Assembly (NCBI GenBank): GCA_037893245.1 | Contig: JBAIAA010000543.1 | Location: 868,001 to 932,000, forward strand | Direction: 5' to 3' | Length of the DNA: 64,000 nucleotides | Source: Crossaster papposus | Taxonomy: Eukaryota; Echinodermata; Asteroidea; Velatida; Solasteridae | Part shown: piece by piece, positions 31,042 to 42,608 of the stretch | Layout of the letters: every line of letters begins with the position of its first letter | Position numbering within the stretch: position 1 is the first letter of the stretch | Program-made: the position numbers and the translations under genes | Notes under the pieces: generated by a model | What the model saw: the letters and a program-made list of their open reading frames with translations, nothing else | Told to the model about the DNA's origin: nothing | The model's database searches: none

Positions 31042-32799
31042 TTAATAACATCTAGACAATGCATCAGCTATTAAGTTATCTCTGCCCTTGATGTGTCTTA
31101 TCACAAGATCAAACTCTTGAAGGGTCAAACTTCAACGTAGTAACCTTTGATTTTTGTTTTTCATTTTATGCACAAACGCCGAAGGATTGTGATCACTGTA
31201 CACTACAATGGGTCTGGGTGCAGCATAGAGATAAACTTCAAAGTGTTGTAACGCAAGAATGACTACCAGTGCCTCTTTCTCGATAGTTGAATAATTTCGC
31301 TGATGAGGGTTCAATTTCTTCGAGAAAAAACAAACTGGATGAGATATTTCAAGATCGTCTTCTTGGAATAACACTGACCCAACTCCAACATCACTAGCAT
31401 CAACTTCCAACATAAATGGTTTCGTGAAGTCGGGTGCTGAAAGAATTGGCGCGTGGACCAGCATGGATTTAACCATCTGGAAAGCTTGGGTGCATCTTTC
31501 GGTCCAGACAAACTTAGTGTTTTTACTAAGCAAATTAGTCAGTGGAGAAACCACGTCCGAAAAGTTGCGGCAAAATTTCCGGTAATAACCGGCCATGCCC
31601 AGAAATCGCATCAATTCTTTCTTGGTTCTAGGTTGGGGAAAACCAATAATTGCCTCCACTTTGGCATGGACAGGCTGAACTTCACCTTGTCCAATGACAT
31701 GACCCAGAAACGTGACCTTCGCTTTACCAATTTGACTTTTAGCTAAATTTACAGTCAGTTTAGCTTCAGCGAGTCTATTATACAAATCACGAGTATTCTG
31801 TAAGTGTTCATCCCATGTGTTACTGTACACAATAATATCATCAATGTATACTTCAGTATTCGGCAAACCTGATATGACTTCGTTCATTAATCTTTGAAAC
31901 GTTGCAGGGGCATTTTTCATGCCGAAGGGAAGTACCTTATATTGGTATAATCCTTGTGGCGTTACAAAAGCTGATATTTGTTTAGCCCTAGATGTAAGGG
32001 GTACTTGCCAGTAACCTTTGAGTAGATCGTAAGTGCTGACAAACTTAGCATTCCCAACCTTATCAATACAGTCATCAATTCTAGGCAATGGGTAAGTATC
32101 CGACTTTGTTACTGAATTTACTTTTCTAAAATCGGTACAAAAACGAAAAGATAAATCCGGCTTAGGAACTAAAATACAAGGTGAGCTCCATGAACTATTG
32201 CTATCTTCAATGATGTCGTTTTCTTTCATGTACCTGATTTCTTCATTGAACTGAGCCTGTTTAAGTGGACCGCACCTATAAGGGTGTTGCTTAATTGGAA
32301 CTGCACAGCCCACATATACATCGTGACATGCTACATCTGTTTTCCCAGGTACATCAGGACATAAATGACCATATTCAGTTAGCAAATTTGACACGTCAGA
32401 CTGCTGTTCCTTTGTCAAATGATGTAACTTATCAGGAAGATTAGCAATAATCCGTGAATTACTTAGTTTAAGGTTACACCCTGGTGTATAGATGATGTTT
32501 GATAAATCATCAACATATTTTTCATCAGTTACAGAAGCTACAGATTCGTGTTTTACTTCTACATCCATTTTTCTTATGTTATATGACTTAAGCATGTTAA
32601 CATGACAAAGTTGTTTAGCCTTACGCCTATCAGGAGTACGAACGACATAATCTAGGTCACTCACTTTGCGATCTATCACATATGGTCCACTGTATCGTGC
32701 TTGCAATGACTGACCCACAACAGGTAACAATACAAGAACCTGATCACCTACATTGAAACTACGCTCTCTAGCTTTTCTATCATACCAAGTCTTCATGTC
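31042..32799 (-). pseudogene. Gypsy pol: integrase C-terminal module, RT and RNase H
   Basis: The first 75 residues carry the end of integrase including SGPYVI (36-41, GPY/F module). RT follows: FRFCTDFRKVN (218-227), LPFGMKNAPATFQ (289-301) and VYIDDIIVYS (316-325, catalytic Asp pair). RNase H begins about residue 440 (LEVDASDVGVGSVL, later VVYSDHNP). A TGA at 31132-31134 interrupts RNase H; the same frame continues with GRDNLIADALSRCY to TAA at 31042-31044. The frame is continuous with the upstream integrase segment through a TGA at 32800-32802. Having RT after integrase is unlike ordinary Gypsy elements. Confidence 0.85.
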
Positions 32800-34557
32800 T
32801 CAAGTTGTTTTCAGGCGTTCTTTCAAGCGCGTGACATAAGTCAAGACACTATCCTTAGCATGATTATCTACTATGCACTTTTCCTTAATTAGTGCTAAAG
32901 GTCCTCTTACACTACGGCCAAACACAAGTTCGAACGGACTGTAACCCAGAGACTCATTTACTACTTCGCGGATAGCAAAAAGTAGCATAGGAAGTCCCTC
33001 ATTCCAATCCCTCATGTGGTCAAAGCAATACATCCTGATCATTGATTTTAGGGTTTGGTGAAACCTTTCAAGTGCTCCCTGGCTCTGAGGATGGTAAGCA
33101 CTCGAAGTGACTAGTGTGATACCTAATGCACCGAGTTGTTCACGGAACTCTTTTGAAGTAAAATTGGTACCCTGGTCACTCTGAACAATTTTGGGCAAAC
33201 CAAAACGGGTGAAGAACAGAATAAAAGCCTCCCCCACTGGTTTAGCCTTTATGGAACGCAAGGGAATTGCCTCGGCGTACCTGGTAGATGAACACATGAT
33301 GGTAAGTATGTATTCGTGTCCCGAACTTGTTTTTGGCAGTGGTCCTACACAATCTATGACCACTTTACTAAAAGGTTCGTCAAAGACAGGAATAGGTTTC
33401 AAGGGTGCCTTAGGTGGGTGTTGGTTAGGTTTTCCAACTACTTGACAAACATGGCAGGTTCTACAATACTCAGCAACAGATTGCCTAAGGTTCGGCCAAT
33501 AAAAGTGCTGAAGTATACGGTCACAGGTTTTACCTACACCTAGATGCCCTGCCAAAGGTGCATCATGAGCTACACTCATAATATGCATACGATAAGATTT
33601 AGGCACCACCACTTGATGTATAACCTCCCAGTCATGATCAGCTGGGACATCTGATGGACGCCACTTACGCATAAGTAAACTATTTTTCATAAAATAACAT
33701 ACGGGTACTTTATGTGATTCTTCTTCACTAAGCGCCTTTGTACCTATGCTAACTAACTCAGGGTCCCTCCCTTGTTCTAGAATTACATCCTCTTTATTTA
33801 GAAAGGTATCACTAGCTACACCAAACTGTGTAGGTGAAGGTTCAACCTGAGAAGTAAGAGAGGACTTTGCCTCACTAGGAAGATAATTGGGCAAACTTGT
33901 CATAAATGAATCGCCTAAATCTATATCAGACGGAGATTCTGTCAAGTCCTCAGAAGCCTTATCTTTCCTATTCATAGCTCGAGTAGTCACACACGAAGGA
34001 AAAATATCCGGAAACTCTTTCTCTAGTTTTTCTGTGTGATTTACACTACTTGGCCTATCAGTTAAACATGGCTCAACTACAACTCGTTTACCTGCAACAT
34101 CGTTGCCTAAAAGAAGGGTTATACCTTCTAATCCCTGAGGTAATGTGGGGGTTACCCTTATAGTCACAGGCCCTGTAACTAAGTCTGACATCAAAGTTAC
34201 TTGATGGATAGGTACACTGAAAACATCACTACCAACACCAGTAATGAGCATGCTTGCTCCAAGGGAGGACTTCTCAGTTAAAGGAACTGCACCCTTGAGA
34301 ATCAAGGATTGTGAAGCCCCTGTATCCCTTAATATTACTACTTGGTAACGTGGTGAATCCTCACTATCATCAAGTGAAATGTAACCCTCACTAGTAAAAG
34401 GTAAAAAGTCCTCTCTTACTTCAGACATGGAACCTTCAACTAAAACCTCATCGAGCTGTGAGCCTACGGATCTAGGAACAGAGGTGGTAAAAGCCACTGG
34501 CTTAGAAGCACTAACTTGCAATTTCTTGTAAATGAAACAGTTTGATTTTACGTGCCC
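32800..34557 (-). pseudogene. Gypsy pol: protease and integrase
   Basis: After the zinc-knuckle remainder, the protease motif ILRDTGASQSLI appears (DTG at residues 66-68 counted from 34521). A spacer follows, then integrase: zinc ligands H319, H326, C356 and C359, and catalytic D390 (VIDCVGP), D449 (QSDQGTNF) and E485 (GALERFHQ). So the DD-E triad and HHCC finger are present. The segment ends at an in-frame TGA (32800-32802); integrase's GPY/F module continues after it. It is in the same frame as gag and RT. Confidence 0.85.
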
Positions 34558-35220
34558 TCACTGCCCTATCTTTTTACAGTGCGAACAAATCAAACTGGAC
34601 CTGTTAGAATAGCTAGGCTTAATACTTGTTCCTGAACCTTCTGGTTTAGAGTCGGTTATGGGCTTAACACGTTCGTCTGCAGACTTTGAATTATGTGAAA
34701 AATTACTCCCAAACCTTCTCTTGGCGGGAAAGTCATTTCCCATAAAATTACTCTTATGTGTCAACACATAATCGTCGGCCATAACGGCTGCTTGGTGTAG
34801 TTCCTTAACCTGTTGTTCTTCTAAATGAGCTCTTACATTGTCGGGAACACAACTTTTGAACTCTTCCAAAAGCATAATTTGCCTAAGCTTAGCAAAATCT
34901 TTACCGACATTACAGCAACTACACCATTTATCAAACAGAATTTCCTTATCATGGGCAAATTCAATGAAAGATTGCCTATCCTGTTTGTTCTTGTTCCTAA
35001 ATTTCTGTCTGTATGCCTCGGGCACTTGTTCATAAGCTTTGAGAATGGCGGCCTTTACCACTTTATAATCGGAACTCTGTTCTTCTGGAATTGCAGCAAA
35101 AACTTCTTGAGCCTTACCGGTTAGAACGCTCTGTAATAACAAAGTGCGCATATCAGAGGGCCAGTTAAGCCTATCTGCGACTTTTTCAAAGTGAGCAAAG
35201 TATTTTTCTAGATCCTTATC
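34558..35220 (-). pseudogene. Gypsy gag: capsid-like and zinc-knuckle part
   Basis: Starts after a TAG, with KDLEKYFAHFEKVADRL, a retrotransposon/SCAN-like capsid region, and continues VLTGKAQEVFAAIPEEQ and AYRQKFRNKNKQDRQSFIEF. The C-terminus has CSHCKKIGQ, then TGA (34558-34560), then GHVKSNC. The stop thus falls inside a CCHC zinc knuckle. It would form the particle and bind RNA. The frame is continuous with the neighbours. Confidence 0.8.
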
Positions 35221-35619
35221 CTAAAACGGGGGGACAAATCTAATGTGCTTGTTAGGATCGAAACTAGCCTGGCTATAAGTTCCCGATGGCGACTGAAATT
35301 GTCTAAGCCTAGCTAACTCAACTTCAGCTTCGGTCTTCTGACGTTGTTCTCGCTGAATTTGTAGCTCTAACTCCTTAAGTTTAAGTGCAGTTGCTTCGGT
35401 TTGACTAAGTTCTACAGCTGGAACTTGCAACAACTCTTCATCTACACAAAACTCAACTAATACATCTCTAAGATCAGCTTTTTTCATACTACTAGTTACC
35501 GTTACTTTATAGTACTTGGCGATATCAATTAGTTCGGACCTTTTTAACGAGTTGATTTTAGTCTCTGAAGGAGTGGTTTCAAAATTTCGAACAAACTCAT
35601 CAATGTCAAATTTAGCCAT
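35221..35619 (-). pseudogene. Gypsy gag: N-terminal SAP-like and coiled-coil part
   Basis: 132 residues from a good ATG at 35619. MAKFDIDEFVRNFETTPSET is followed by KINSLKRSELIDIAKYYKV, a SAP-like helix pair. Next is a Glu/Gln/Lys-rich coiled coil (LKELELQIQREQRQKTEAEV). It ends at a TAG (35221-35223), and the frame continues as gag. It lies about 80 bp inside the primer site. Confidence 0.8.
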
Positions 35620-35700
35620 ATTGTTAATTGCTGGTTATATAATATTGACGCAAATCGTCAGTTAAAAAAATCCCAAAGTTTTGTATCTTGTTTAAATTCA

Positions 35701-35718
35701 TTCCCGGACAAGCCCCCA
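35701..35718 (-). promoter_or_regulatory. Gypsy primer-binding site, tRNA-Pro type
   Basis: On the minus strand TGGGGGCTTGTCCGGGAA lies four bases inside the 5' LTR. It closely resembles the primer site complementary to the 3' end of tRNA-Pro. Confidence 0.75.
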
Positions 35719-35722
35719 ATTC

Positions 35723-36549
35723 TGTTACGTATGAAAACCCCAAGCCGTTTAAAGCTCGGGATGTCACACACGGCAGCAAGGAAATGAAAATAAAAGGAAG
35801 GAACCAACGAGCAAAAGAAGGGGAACAATCAACAACCAGCAATTAATAAGACGGGAAACTATATGCTTGTAATTTATAAGAAATTAATGTGCATACTTTT
35901 AATTATATTCAGATCAAAAATACAAAGTGGAATAAAGTACGTTATTTATGACAATACAAAATTATACAATTATAAAGGAAAAGATTGGCCAATCCTTACG
36001 AGAAATGAAGACCCGATGAAAATAGGAGTAAACAGTGGCCGGGTGCTCTGTTAGCCGGAAACGGGTTGCAGCTTGTCGATGGGATTTGCGGTCCGGTCCG
36101 AATCCGACGAGGGGCGTAGACTGAAAGGGGCGGAGACTGGAAAGGTCGCAGGCTTGGCTGATGACGGAGCTATGTATACTACACGGGTATGATGGTATAC
36201 CCGTGAAAAGCCTTGAGTCTTGAGTCTTGAGTCTTGAGTCTTGAGTCTTGAGTCTGAAGTCTGAAGCCGTGAAGACTAAGCGGCCACGCCCATGAAGTCC
36301 CGTCAGGGTGGCTGGACCAACTGGGCAGTCAGCGGCCTGCCTGCCCGTCGTGGTTTGACTAACAGAAATATCGGCCCGGCAATGTCTACCCATTTTATAG
36401 TAGGTCGGTACATACCTATTACTTACACACACATTGTAAAGTATAATGGCTAACATATTTTAGGGGATTCGGACACCGAGGATTAAGAAGTTAATCCTCT
36501 ACTGGGTGGCCCACCTGGAAATGTGGAATGTTAATTCCCGACTGTAACA
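35723..36549 (-). repeat. Gypsy 5' LTR
   Basis: 827 bp, TG...CA. It is near-identical to 25306-26119. The (TCTTGAG)n run near 36214-36252 is about two units longer than in the 3' LTR. Confidence 0.9.
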
Positions 36550-37440
36550 TGCATACATAAAGCGCCTCGTTTCCTCAAATTTCACCCTGTGGACCAATGC
36601 CTATACCATAACCGTATATAGTTATTATCTATTTTATTGTTATTATTGCCATTACCACTTTACTCAGGCACTTTTTTACACATAAACATATAACAATAAA
36701 AAGAAAGGGTTGTTTCATTCTCAGGAAGACCATGTGACGTTAATTTACTATAGGGATACAGGCCCCCACAATGTCCATTTATGTTTAATTGGATTCATCT
36801 ATACGTTGGAAACGGGCAGTTTTGCAGAACGGCTGCACCGATGGACAGTTGCTGACCCGCGGATGACACGCAATTTTCGCCAGGTTCAATGGCGACCGTG
36901 GAAACAACAACACAGCTTTTCACCATCGAAATGGTTCTTATGATCTGTTCTTTCAATTGTTGGCTGTGTAAATACCAGTTCGTTAAACGTTGGCGGTACA
37001 ATGGGCACCATGGGTAAGCCCACTCCCAAGATTGAGTATAATTCAACGATTTCAGTTTCGAATTGTCCACAATATGGCGGCGGCAAAGTACTCATTTCGG
37101 CCGTACAAACAGCAGCAACTTTTCGCAGCATGTCCATTTTGCAACAAATGCAGTCAACAGCAGCGATTAATTGTCGGAGGACGTTGTCTGTAATGCTGTG
37201 GAATGGAAAGGGCGTTTAACAAGTAAGACACACCCACACACGCACACACGTATATAAACCCTTTGTTAGAGCCCAGTAAGCGCCATCCAATCAGCATGCA
37301 CATTGTGATACCTTATCGGGTACGTAACCTACGTATCCGTCCGTAGTAGTTTTGCAATCTCCCTACTAGAGCGTTCCAACGGACGGAATAACTTAGTATT
37401 TTTGGATTAGATTAACTTACGCCGCCGTCTGAACGTACCC
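36550..37440. other. Non-coding or badly decayed DNA
   Basis: Minus-strand frames at 36795-37137 show a fragment (YPWCPLYRQRLTNWYLHSQQ) faintly like a Harbinger transposase start, but nothing decisive. A block at 37335-37375 (TACGTATCCGTCCGTAGTAG...) recurs at 16660-16705. Confidence 0.4.
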
Positions 37441-38340
37441 TTATCCTCTGATGTTATCCATGTAAGATAAACATTCATCACGCAGGGCCCGTCCACTGCG
37501 TAACTTATATTTTCTCTTATCCTCTGATGTTATCCATGTAAGATAAACATTCATCACGCAGGGCCCGTCCCCTGCGTAACTTCTATTTTCTCTTATCCTC
37601 TGATGTTATTCATGTAAGATAAACATTCATCACGCAGGGCCCGTCCCTCTTAACCTCTGATCTTAACAATGTTAGATTTAAATTCAACACACGGGGCCCA
37701 TCCTCTGCGTAACTTCTATTCTCTCTTATTCTTTGATCTTAACATTGTTAGATTTAAATTTATCACACAGGGCCCATCCACTGCGCAACTTCTAATTCCT
37801 CTTATTCTATAATCTTAACAATGTTAGATTTAAATTCAACACGCAGGGCCCATCCACTGCGCAACTTTTATTTCCTCTTATTCTATAATCTTAACAATGT
37901 TAGATTTAAATTCAACACGCAGGGCCCATCCACTGCGCAACTTCTAATTCCTCTTATTCTATAATCTTAACAATGTTAGATTTAAATTCAACACGCATGC
38001 ATGGCCCATTCACTGCGTTACTTCGATTATATCTTATCCTTTGATCTTAACCATTGCTAGATTTAAATTCAACACACAGGGCCTGTCCACTGCGTAACTT
38101 ATATTCTCTCTTATCGTCTGATCTTAACAATGTTAGATTTAAATTCAGCAGACAGGGCGCCTCCGCTGCGTAACTTATAACTATCTCTCATCCTCTGATC
38201 TGAACTACATTAGTTTAAAAACCAAAACGCAGGGCCCGTCCACTGCAAAACTCATTATCTTAACCATGTTGGATTACAATTGAACACACAGGGCCCATCC
38301 ACTGTTCTCTCTTATGCAGAGGCCCGTCCTCTGATCTTAA
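37441..38340. repeat. Tandem repeat, 76-90 bp unit, about eleven copies
   Basis: Units start CTTATCCTCTGAT(G/C)TTA and carry CACGCAGGGCCCGTCCACTG, then CGTAACTT. The first spacing is 76 bp (37441, 37517, 37592). Units diverge and lengthen to the right, with TTAGATTTAAATTCAACACG variants in the middle. Confidence 0.85.
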
Positions 38341-39391
38341 CCACGCTAGTCTAGAGTAAAATTTAGCATTTTAGTACAACTCGACAGACAGAATTTGGTC
38401 ACGCCTTTCTGCATTATACGCGCCACCCAAAAAAGGCCACGAACGTGTAACTGGGAGTAGCTGTCCTCCGACTGATGAACTTGATGCTAAACAGCAATGC
38501 GCATCATTTCCGCGCGTAAATGCGTTCAAATGACTGCACTCATAAGCCTGCCAGCACTAAGAAACGTGCCGCGAGGCTGCCATCCGCCTAAGTTACAGGC
38601 ACACGCTGCTCAAGGCGCTAAAACTCATTTGAGGGTCCACTCCCCGTTTTGTTTGAATTTCAAGGCCCCTTTTTTTGTTGAGGCCCATCCTAAAACACGA
38701 ATGCTGCCAACAAGAATGCAAGAGATCTGCACTATATGGACAATCATGATTAGATCTAATACGCCGCGCTAATAGGGCGCGATTGACAAACTGATATTTT
38801 AAAAACCAATAACGCTACCAACATCTACGAGCCGTAACTCACTCTTTAGCCCCCAAACCAAAGAGGAGAATTTCAGATGGTACAAAACAAAACCCTCCGC
38901 GCTTAACATATTGCGAGGTGAAAAACCTTTTCCTGGGGAAGGATCTTAAGGGTGCAAAACAATTACAGTTGTTTAAACCCATGCTGGTTAGAGTGTTGCT
39001 GGACTTGTTGACATACTCATACTATTTGCTTGGAGTCCCGAGGTCTGACCGGAGATATGGAGCACTTGCCAAGGCGTTCTCCGACAACGCACCTGGATCG
39101 CTTTTCAATTAAACCAAAAGAACCGTACTTCTATTAAAACCACCCTCGCATTCAAACTCCCATTGTTTCTATTTCGCTCCACAACGAGAGAAAAGCCTCT
39201 TCACTAATTGTCAGCGTGTGCATGTGCGACAAAGATGGTACGTGACACATGGATGTCTTCCCCTGATGTTTTATTACTCGGCCCATTTAAGGGCAGGTGA
39301 AACTGAAAATTACATACACAAAAATACATTAAATTATATTAGAAAATACAATCACATCAATAACACAATTTAAACAATAAATCTACAACAC
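38341..39391. other. Non-coding spacer with an unassigned short frame
   Basis: No clear gene. A plus-strand frame at 38918-39112 (64 codons, LLDLLTYSYYLLGVPRSDRR) has protein-like composition but no recognised family and no convincing splice context. It could be a fragment of a decayed gene. Confidence 0.4.
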
Positions 39392-40192
39392 TGGCAAATC
39401 ATTTACAATAAACAATGGGCATCTTCGATTCACTTATACAGGCATAATATCTCCATTTTATAAATACAATTCAATTCATCTCAATTTGCAACTCACAAAT
39501 CGTATGCGGGGTTGACATCCGTCAATACACACACTGGGTGTTCCACAGGTCTTCCAATACTACAGACAGTTTACCGGGGTATACAGGGGGTATTCTGAGT
39601 TATCAGCGGCATTCTGATGCTGTAAATTACAAGCACGAGTTAACAGATAATTAATTACCGTAAGCCCATATCGTAACTGGTAAAGGTGGTAAAAGTACGC
39701 GAGCAAAATACTCGCGTACGAGCACCCCTAAATACACATACATACACTGATACAATATCATATTAACCAAGATTCACAGACGGGCACAAAGACCCTGATA
39801 AATGTATGTCCCAAATTATACAAATATAAACCAAACTAAGTAAAGTAGGAAAGAAACTTACAGTCTTCGCAGCTTTCGGCGGCGTGACGAAGACTAATTC
39901 ACGCGCTGTGAACGTCATTCCTAAATACCCGATGTTTTCACGCGATGTCGCATTCTGCAATGCTATTGGATAAATAACGCCCCATGACCCGGCGATCCAT
40001 GTAAATTAAGCGATCATGAATAATAATATATTGGGCGGTTAAAGAAACACCTGACTGAAATACTGTACACATTAAACAAGGATGAATGCATTGATCTTCA
40101 TTATGATGAATATTAAAGCCCATGGCAGACATTTTATATAAATTTAAGCAGTCCGATAGACGACAACAAAAAACTTATCGTCGGCGATAACA
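39392..40192 (-). repeat. BEL 3' LTR
   Basis: 801 bp, uninterrupted copy. It gives the empty site for the insertion in the other LTR (GCTATTGG near 39960). Confidence 0.8.
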
Positions 40193-40557
40193 CTCCCCCC
40201 TTGAATGCTTATTCAAATCAAAACAATGGAATAATTAATCTAATTTATAACCCAAACTATTTCACACGGCCAGTATTTCACAAATGCCTTTTATACAATA
40301 CAACTGCAGACGTACAATCACTACCACCTTTAACATGAGACCCATCGCAAATATTTCAATAAATTCAACACTAAACTTAACCAAGGGTAGCACATTTTTT
40401 GCAACATCAAAATCACATTAATTTCATGTCATAGTCACACACAAAATCCATACAGTATCCGACCAAAATTTTCTTTGGATCTAATTACTTTCCAATGCAA
40501 TCATTCTATATTAATCAATTCTTTATATATAATCCCTTCATAAAAAGGTTTCTTTCA

Positions 40558-41345
40558 TTAATGTGTGGTAATTATAACTGTAATTAATACACATGGAACA
40601 TTCAACCTTCCGTTGAAGAACGGCCTGAACCTTCCAATAAAATGACTTTGGTGATTGGACGAAACAAGTTCTGTGGCTCTAGTTTTTAATTTGACTGATC
40701 TGACCAGACCACCTCGTCCACAAATGACATTCTTAACAAGTGCAAGTGGCCACAAGTTCCTAGGAGTCATTTCATCTGCAATTAATACAAGATCACCGAT
40801 GGCAAGATTATCAACTGGATTTACCCACTTAGATCGTATCTGTAACTCTGGTAAGTAAAACTTAAGCCACTTTCGCCAGAATTGATTAGCCAAATGTTGA
40901 ACATGCCTCCACCGACTACGTAAATGCTCATGACTAAACCTACCAGGAGGATGGCTGGAACTGTTTCTCAAAAGCAATAAGTGGTTAGGTGTGATAGGCG
41001 TAGGGTCACTAGGATCGTCATTTAACTTAGTCAATGGACGTCCATTTACAATGGCTTCTACTTCACAAAATACAGTTTCCAAAATTTCATCAGTTAATCT
41101 TACTGTTCTAGGCAGGACAGCAACCATAACTCGTTTAACTACACCGATCAAACGCTCCCAAACTCCCCCCATGTGGGATGCTTTAGGTGGAATGAAGCGC
41201 TACACAACACTTTGTTTGACGGCATAATCACCGATTATCTTCTGAGAAAACTGCTTCATACTAGTTTTTAACTCGGATACACCACCAACAAAATTAGTAC
41301 CGTTATCTGAATAAATAATCTCTGGGTAACCCCGACGGGCTATGA
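40558..41345 (-). pseudogene. BEL/Pao integrase, catalytic and C-terminal part
   Basis: After a frameshift near 41345 the minus strand reads GYPEIIYSDNGTNFVGG (second catalytic Asp). A TAG near 41207 (where the family usually has Trp) is followed by FIPPKASHMGGVWERLIGVV (about 41200-41145, catalytic Glu region). Then come EAIVNGRPLTKL and a C-terminal domain with LAIGDLVLIADEMTPRNLWP. It ends at 40558. Integrase inserts the cDNA; this copy cannot make an intact one. Confidence 0.8.
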
Positions 41346-42608
41346 AACGTCGGAGACATTCAGAAAAGATTCTGTATCTAACGCATCTAATTTTTCAATA
41401 TGAATTGCTCTAGTTCCAAAACAAGTAAACAAACAACCACAGCGTTTGATTTCTGATCTACCATACTTCACATAAAATGGTCCAAACGCATCAATACCAA
41501 CATATGAAAATGGTGGTTTACCAGCCTCAATACGTTCCTTGGGTAAATCAGCCATGAGTTGTTGACATGGTTTGGAATAGAGACGTTTACATGTTACACA
41601 GCCCCTGATGGTTTTCTTGATCAGAGGTCTAGCTCTAAGAATCCAGAATTCTTTCCTAACCATAATCAACACCCATTCTACACTTACATGAGCAATACCA
41701 TGTACATCAGTTACAATTGCTGTTGCAATTACATGATTTCCCGAAACAATAAGGGGACTTTTATCCCTCTTGTCTTCGTTTAAACGACCACTTATTCTGA
41801 GCAAACCTCGATTGTCAAGATAGGGATTAAGTGTTCTAAGGGGACTAGATGTCTTAACAAAATGCCCTTTCTGCAATCTACTAATCTCTGAGGCAAATGA
41901 TTGTGATTGAGCCTTGTGGATGAGAATTTCTCCAGCATGTTTAATCTCCCTTACAGATAGTCGACCTGTCGATTTACGCTTTCCAATATACTCAACAAAT
42001 CTCAACCACCATGCCAAGGCTCGCTTCATTCGATACCAAGATGAGTAGTAATGCATTATCTGATCTAAAGGGTCATTCTCGACAAACTGGTTATGCTCAG
42101 TGGTAACGACGCCGAAAGCTGCAATTGAAGTCTTACGGACTTCTGGATCATCATCTGCCAAGTCAACTGATCTTGTATCAGACACGCCCCAATCATGTTT
42201 ATACCGATGCAGAATATCTGGACCATGAAACCATTTATCATCAGAATTTAAGTACAATTGAGGTCTGGTCACAAGATCAGCTGGGTTACTTTTACTTCCA
42301 ATATGGTGCCACTGTTCCGGATCAGTTGACTCTCTGATGAGACTAACTCTATTTCCAACAAAAACATGAAATCTCCTGCTCTTGTTGTTTATGTATTTCA
42401 AAACAATTTCTGAATCTGTCCAGAAATATGAATAAGTGATGTCTAGATCTAACTCGCATCTCAACAACGCATCAACCTTTGTTGCTAAAACGGCAGCTTG
42501 TAATTCCAAACGTGGTATGGTGCATTGCTTTAACGGTGCAACCTTGTGTTTACTAATGATCAACTGAACATGCACCAGCCCATGTTTGTTAACACATCTG
42601 ATATAACT
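41340..42608 (-). pseudogene. BEL/Pao RNase H and integrase N-terminal part
   Basis: Follows an in-frame TGA at 42609. TIPRLELQAAVLATKVDALL and YFWTDSEIVLKYINNKSRRF are the Pao-type RNase H. WHHIGSKSNPADLVTRP closes it. Further on, an integrase zinc-finger-like region (GIAHVSVEWVLIMVRKEFWI, then CVTCKRLYSKP) leads to FSYVGIDAFGPFYVKYGRSE with the first catalytic Asp. The frame is lost at 41345. Confidence 0.85.

Larger units (their letters stand above)
25306..36549 (-). mobile_element. Full-length Gmr1-like Ty3/Gypsy LTR retrotransposon (integrase before RT)
   Basis: Two LTRs (25306-26119 and 35723-36549) begin TGTTACGTATG and end CTGTAACA. They are about 99% identical apart from a (CTTGAGT)n length difference. 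The 5-bp direct flank is TGCAT on both sides (25301-25305, 36550-36554). The coding strand is minus: primer site at 35701-35718, gag-pol frame 35619-31042, polypurine tract next to the 3' LTR at 26120. Pol order is protease, integrase, RT, RNase H, as in the Gmr1 group. A 4.6-kb TAGTC-ended element (26321-30935) is inserted between pol and the 3' LTR. Confidence 0.9.

Noticed and set aside
36886-37219. Cys-rich and Harbinger-like short frames
   Set aside because: Similarity to a transposase start is weak and confined to about 20 residues; not enough for a call.
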